Shown here: positions 61,424 through 64,000 of the stretch, piece after piece | How the letters are laid out: each line of letters starts with the position of its first letter | Position numbering within the stretch: the stretch's first letter is position 1 | From: Bradyrhizobium yuanmingense | Lineage (GTDB): Bacteria; Pseudomonadota; Alphaproteobacteria; Rhizobiales; Xanthobacteraceae | DNA: 64,000 nucleotides | Reading direction: 5' to 3' | Assembly: GCF_029167105.1 (NCBI RefSeq) | Contig: NZ_JARFML010000001.1 | Location: 248,001-312,000, forward strand | Notes under the pieces: generated by a model | The model's database searches: none | What the model was told of the DNA's origin: nothing | What the model saw: only the letters and a program-made list of their open reading frames with translations | Position numbers and translations under genes: made by a program

Positions 61424-62002
61424 ATGTCCACCGCCGAAATCCACCGGCAGATCACCGCGGACGAGATCGCGCACACTTTCGAGGAGGAGGCGACGCCGAA
61501 GGTCGATCTCGGCATCTACGCCTTCGAGGACTGGGTGGCGCTGGCGATCTTCTGGGTGATGGCGCTCGCCGTCTTCCTGCAGTTCTTCACCCGCTATGTG
61601 CTCAACGACAGCTATGCCTGGACCGAGGAGATCGCGACCTATTGCCTGATCGGCGTGGTCTTCATCGGTTCATCAATGTGCGTGCGGCTGTCGCGGCATA
61701 TCCAGGTCGATCTCGTCTATCGCTATTTGCCGCATGCTATAGGCCGTGTGCTGTCGACCGCGATCGACCTGATCCGGATCGCCTTCTTCGGCTACGCCAT
61801 CAAGCTGGTCTGGGTCTACATCCGGATCATCGGCGACGAGCAGATGACCACCATCAATCTTCCCAAGGACTATGTCTATTACGCCGTGCTGCTCGGGTTC
61901 GTGCTGATGTTCGCACGCTCCGTGCAGGTGGCAATCCAGAACTGGCGGCAAGGTTACTCGGTCCTCGAACGTCCCGGTGCCTACGACGGATCGGAAGGAT
62001 AA
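61424..62002 (+). CDS. dctQ: TRAP transporter small permease DctQ
   Basis: 192-residue membrane protein with four predicted spans: FEDWVALAIFWVMALAVFLQ, IATYCLIGVVFIGSSMCVRL, RIAFFGYAIKLVWVYI and YAVLLGFVLMFARSVQVAIQ. The segment FFTRYVLNDSYAWTEEIATY is the conserved DctQ motif. AGAGG precedes ATG 61424. It is followed four bases later by dctM. Confidence 0.9.
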   Translation: MSTAEIHRQITADEIAHTFEEEATPKVDLGIYAFEDWVALAIFWVMALAVFLQFFTRYVLNDSYAWTEEIATYCLIGVVFIGSSMCVRLSRHIQVDLVYRYLPHAIGRVLSTAIDLIRIAFFGYAIKLVWVYIRIIGDEQMTTINLPKDYVYYAVLLGFVLMFARSVQVAIQNWRQGYSVLERPGAYDGSEG

Positions 62003-62006
62003 AACC

Positions 62007-63413
62007 ATGCTGCTGTTGCTCGGAGGCTTTCTCGTTCTCATGCTGCTCGGCGTTCCCGTGGCGATCGCCATGGCGGTGTCGTCGCTGCTCTACATCCTGG
62101 TCAGCGGCGTGACGCCGGACGTCACGCTGGCGCAGCGCATGATCGCCGGCGTGGAGAGTTTTCCTTTGCTCGCCGTGCCGTTCTTCATCCTGGCCGGAAA
62201 TCTCATGAACATCGCCGGCGTGACTGGGCGCATCTACAAGTTCGCCGTCGCGCTGGTGGGGTGGATGCGCGGCGGCCTCGGCCACGTCAACATCATCGGC
62301 TCGGTGATCTTCTCCGGCATGTCGGGCACCGCGATCGCGGATGCCGCCGGCCTCGGCACCATCGAGATCAAGGCGATGAAAGACCACGGCTATTCCACCG
62401 AGTTCTCGGTCGGCGTCACCGCGGCCTCGGCGACGCTCGGGCCGATCATTCCGCCGTCGCTGCCCTTCGTGATCTACGGCATGATGGCGAACGTCTCGAT
62501 CGGCGCGCTGTTCCTCGGCGGCGTCATTCCCGGCGTCGTGCTGACGCTGTTCATGATGGTCACGGTCACTTATTTCGCGCACAAGAACAAATGGGGCAGC
62601 GACACCCCGTTCTCCTGGCCGCAGCTCGGCTCGGCCGGGCTCGAGATCCTGATCGTGCTGTCGTTCCCGATGGCGATCTGGCTGATGGTGCTCGCTGGCC
62701 TCTCCGTCAACATGGCGGTCGTCATCGGCCTCGGCACGCTGCTCCTGATCGACTGGTATTTCGACTTCTCGGCGGTGATGGCGCTGATGGCGCCGGTGAT
62801 CCTGATCGGCGGCATGACGCTGGGCTGGTTCACGCCGACGGAAGCTGCGGTCGCCGCGGTGATCTGGTCGCTGTTCCTCGGCCTCGTGCGCTACCGCACC
62901 ATGACGTTCCGGACCGTCGCCAAGGCCACCTTCGACACCATCGAGACCACGGCCTCGGTGCTGTTCATCGTCACGGCGGCCTCGATCTTCGCCTGGCTGC
63001 TCACGGTGTCGCAGGCGGCGCAGATGCTGTCGGACTGGATGCTCAGCATCACCCAGAACAAATGGGTGTTCCTGGCGCTCGCCAACGTGCTGATCCTGTT
63101 CGTGGGATGCTTCATCGACACCACGGCGGCGATCACCATCCTGGTGCCGATCCTGCTGCCGATCGTGCTCAAGCTCGGCATCGACCCCATTCATTTCGGC
63201 CTGATCATGACGCTGAACCTGATGATCGGCCTGCTGCATCCGCCGCTCGGCATGGTGCTGTTCGTGCTCGCCCGCGTGGCAAAGCTCTCGGTCGAGCGCA
63301 CGACGGTGGCGATCCTGCCCTGGCTGGTGCCGCTGATGCTGGCGCTGATCGCGATCACCTTCATTCCCGAACTGACCCTCTGGCTGCCAAAATACATGGG
63401 ACTCTCCAAATGA
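62007..63413 (+). CDS. dctM: TRAP transporter large permease DctM
   Basis: 468-residue channel subunit with about 12 spans. It begins MLLLLGGFLVLMLLGVPVAI, typical of DctM. IIGSVIFSGMSGTAIADAAG, ATLGPIIPPSLPFVIYGMMA and MTLGWFTPTEAAVAAVIWSL are family hallmarks. It drives uptake using a sodium or proton gradient together with DctP and DctQ. It overlaps the next gene by four bases (ATGA). Confidence 0.94.
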   Translation: MLLLLGGFLVLMLLGVPVAIAMAVSSLLYILVSGVTPDVTLAQRMIAGVESFPLLAVPFFILAGNLMNIAGVTGRIYKFAVALVGWMRGGLGHVNIIGSVIFSGMSGTAIADAAGLGTIEIKAMKDHGYSTEFSVGVTAASATLGPIIPPSLPFVIYGMMANVSIGALFLGGVIPGVVLTLFMMVTVTYFAHKNKWGSDTPFSWPQLGSAGLEILIVLSFPMAIWLMVLAGLSVNMAVVIGLGTLLLIDWYFDFSAVMALMAPVILIGGMTLGWFTPTEAAVAAVIWSLFLGLVRYRTMTFRTVAKATFDTIETTASVLFIVTAASIFAWLLTVSQAAQMLSDWMLSITQNKWVFLALANVLILFVGCFIDTTAAITILVPILLPIVLKLGIDPIHFGLIMTLNLMIGLLHPPLGMVLFVLARVAKLSVERTTVAILPWLVPLMLALIAITFIPELTLWLPKYMGLSK

Positions 63414-64000
63414 CCTCGACTGCTCTCGCCGCGACCCTGTTCGGCCCCGAAGACCTGCGCGTGATCGAGCATCCGCTCGACAAGCTGGCGGAGGGCATGG
63501 TCCGCATCCGCTTCGGTGCCGGCGGCATCTGCGGCTCGGACATGCACTATTTCCGTCATGCCCGCACCGGCGACTTCGTGGTGAAGTCGCCGCTGGTGCT
63601 GGGCCATGAGATCTCCGGCGAGGTCGTCGAGATCTCCGGCGCGGCTGCGAACCTGAAGGTCGGCGACCGCGTCGCGGTCAACCCGTCGCGCTGGTGCGGC
63701 CATTGCGTTGCGTGCCGCGAGGGCCGACCGAACCTGTGCGAGAACATCTATTTCATGGGCTCGGCCTCCAAGACGCCGCACATGCAGGGCGGCTTCGCCA
63801 ATTACTTCGATGCGATTCCGGCGCAATGCGTGAAGATCCCGGATCACGTGTCCTACCAGGCCGCCGCGCTGGCCGAGCCGCTCGCGGTGTGCCTGCACGC
63901 GGTCGCGCGCGCCGGCAAGATCGAGGGCAAGCGCGGCATCATCTTCGGCGCCGGTCCGATCGGGCTCTTGACCATGCTCGCGGCGCACCGCGCCGGCATG
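63410..64000 (+). CDS. L-idonate 5-dehydrogenase-like zinc alcohol dehydrogenase (3' end outside window)
   Basis: The frame is open from ATG 63410 to the right edge, 197 codons seen. It has the catalytic zinc site (GICGSDMHYF and PLVLGHEISGEVVE), a four-cysteine structural zinc site (RWCGHCVACREGRPNLC) and the NAD(P) motif IIFGAGPIGLL. It resembles L-idonate 5-dehydrogenases, which make 5-keto-D-gluconate; sorbitol-type relatives are possible. It is translationally coupled to dctM, so it probably acts on the imported substrate. Confidence 0.88.
   Translation, partial: MTSTALAATLFGPEDLRVIEHPLDKLAEGMVRIRFGAGGICGSDMHYFRHARTGDFVVKSPLVLGHEISGEVVEISGAAANLKVGDRVAVNPSRWCGHCVACREGRPNLCENIYFMGSASKTPHMQGGFANYFDAIPAQCVKIPDHVSYQAAALAEPLAVCLHAVARAGKIEGKRGIIFGAGPIGLLTMLAAHRAGM

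Overview
This window is chromosomal DNA of a Bradyrhizobium-type alphaproteobacterium. Evidence for that: high GC, the rhizobial flagellar genes motC, motE, flaF, flbT and an FtcR-type regulator, a gene order that closely matches what I recall of the lateral-flagellar locus of B. diazoefficiens, and intergenic palindromic repeats typical of Bradyrhizobium. I see no tRNA, rRNA, CRISPR array, insertion sequence or phage gene.

Layout. (1) 1-9571: an uptake and flavin-monooxygenase module. A Tat-exported peptide/nickel-type binding protein (partial, minus strand) diverges from a MetQ-like binding protein, a luciferase-like monooxygenase, two carboxymuconolactone/AhpD-fold proteins and a complete branched-chain-amino-acid-type ABC transporter. 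(2) 9575-13001: a HerA/DUF87-type ATPase, a LysE-type exporter and a ketopantoate-reductase-like protein. (3) About 13229-13883: a structured dispersed repeat. (4) 13917-14552: a MarR-like regulator with four cysteines.

(5) 15367-50027: one nearly complete flagellum locus of about 40 genes. The minus-strand group is DUF1217 gene-flgF-fliI. Divergent from it run motA-fliM-orf-fliN-fliG-flhB and flgBC-fliE-flgGAI-motE-flgH-fliL-fliP. Two tandem flagellin genes (lafA1, lafA2) follow, then fliF-fliH-motB-motC-fliK-slt, and flgE-flgK-flgL-flaF-flbT-flgD-fliQ-flhA-fliR-fliJ-flgJ-flgN-orf. The FtcR/LafR master regulator faces this last group across a strong bidirectional terminator. Export apparatus, rod, rings, switch, stator, hook and filament are all encoded. 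No chemotaxis gene and no fliD, fliS or fliO was seen. (6) 50847-52406: a membrane coiled-coil protein and a second MarR-like regulator, a paralogue of the one at 13917, so the pair brackets the flagellar locus.

(7) 53012-57536: unlinked metabolic genes (dienelactone hydrolase, serine hydrolase, NAD-dependent epimerase-like protein, HAD phosphatase, SnoaL-like protein). (8) 57632-64000: a sugar-acid module. It has a mannitol dehydrogenase/fructuronate reductase, a divergent FadR-type GntR regulator with a palindromic operator between them, a TRAP transporter (dctP-dctQ-dctM) and an L-idonate 5-dehydrogenase-like gene cut by the window end.

Best leads: the two flagellin genes share a conserved 5' leader whose two distant arms can pair and mask the ribosome binding site, in a locus that also encodes FlbT; the two four-cysteine MarR-like paralogues flank the flagellar locus; and the first module looks like a largely uncharacterised scavenging pathway.
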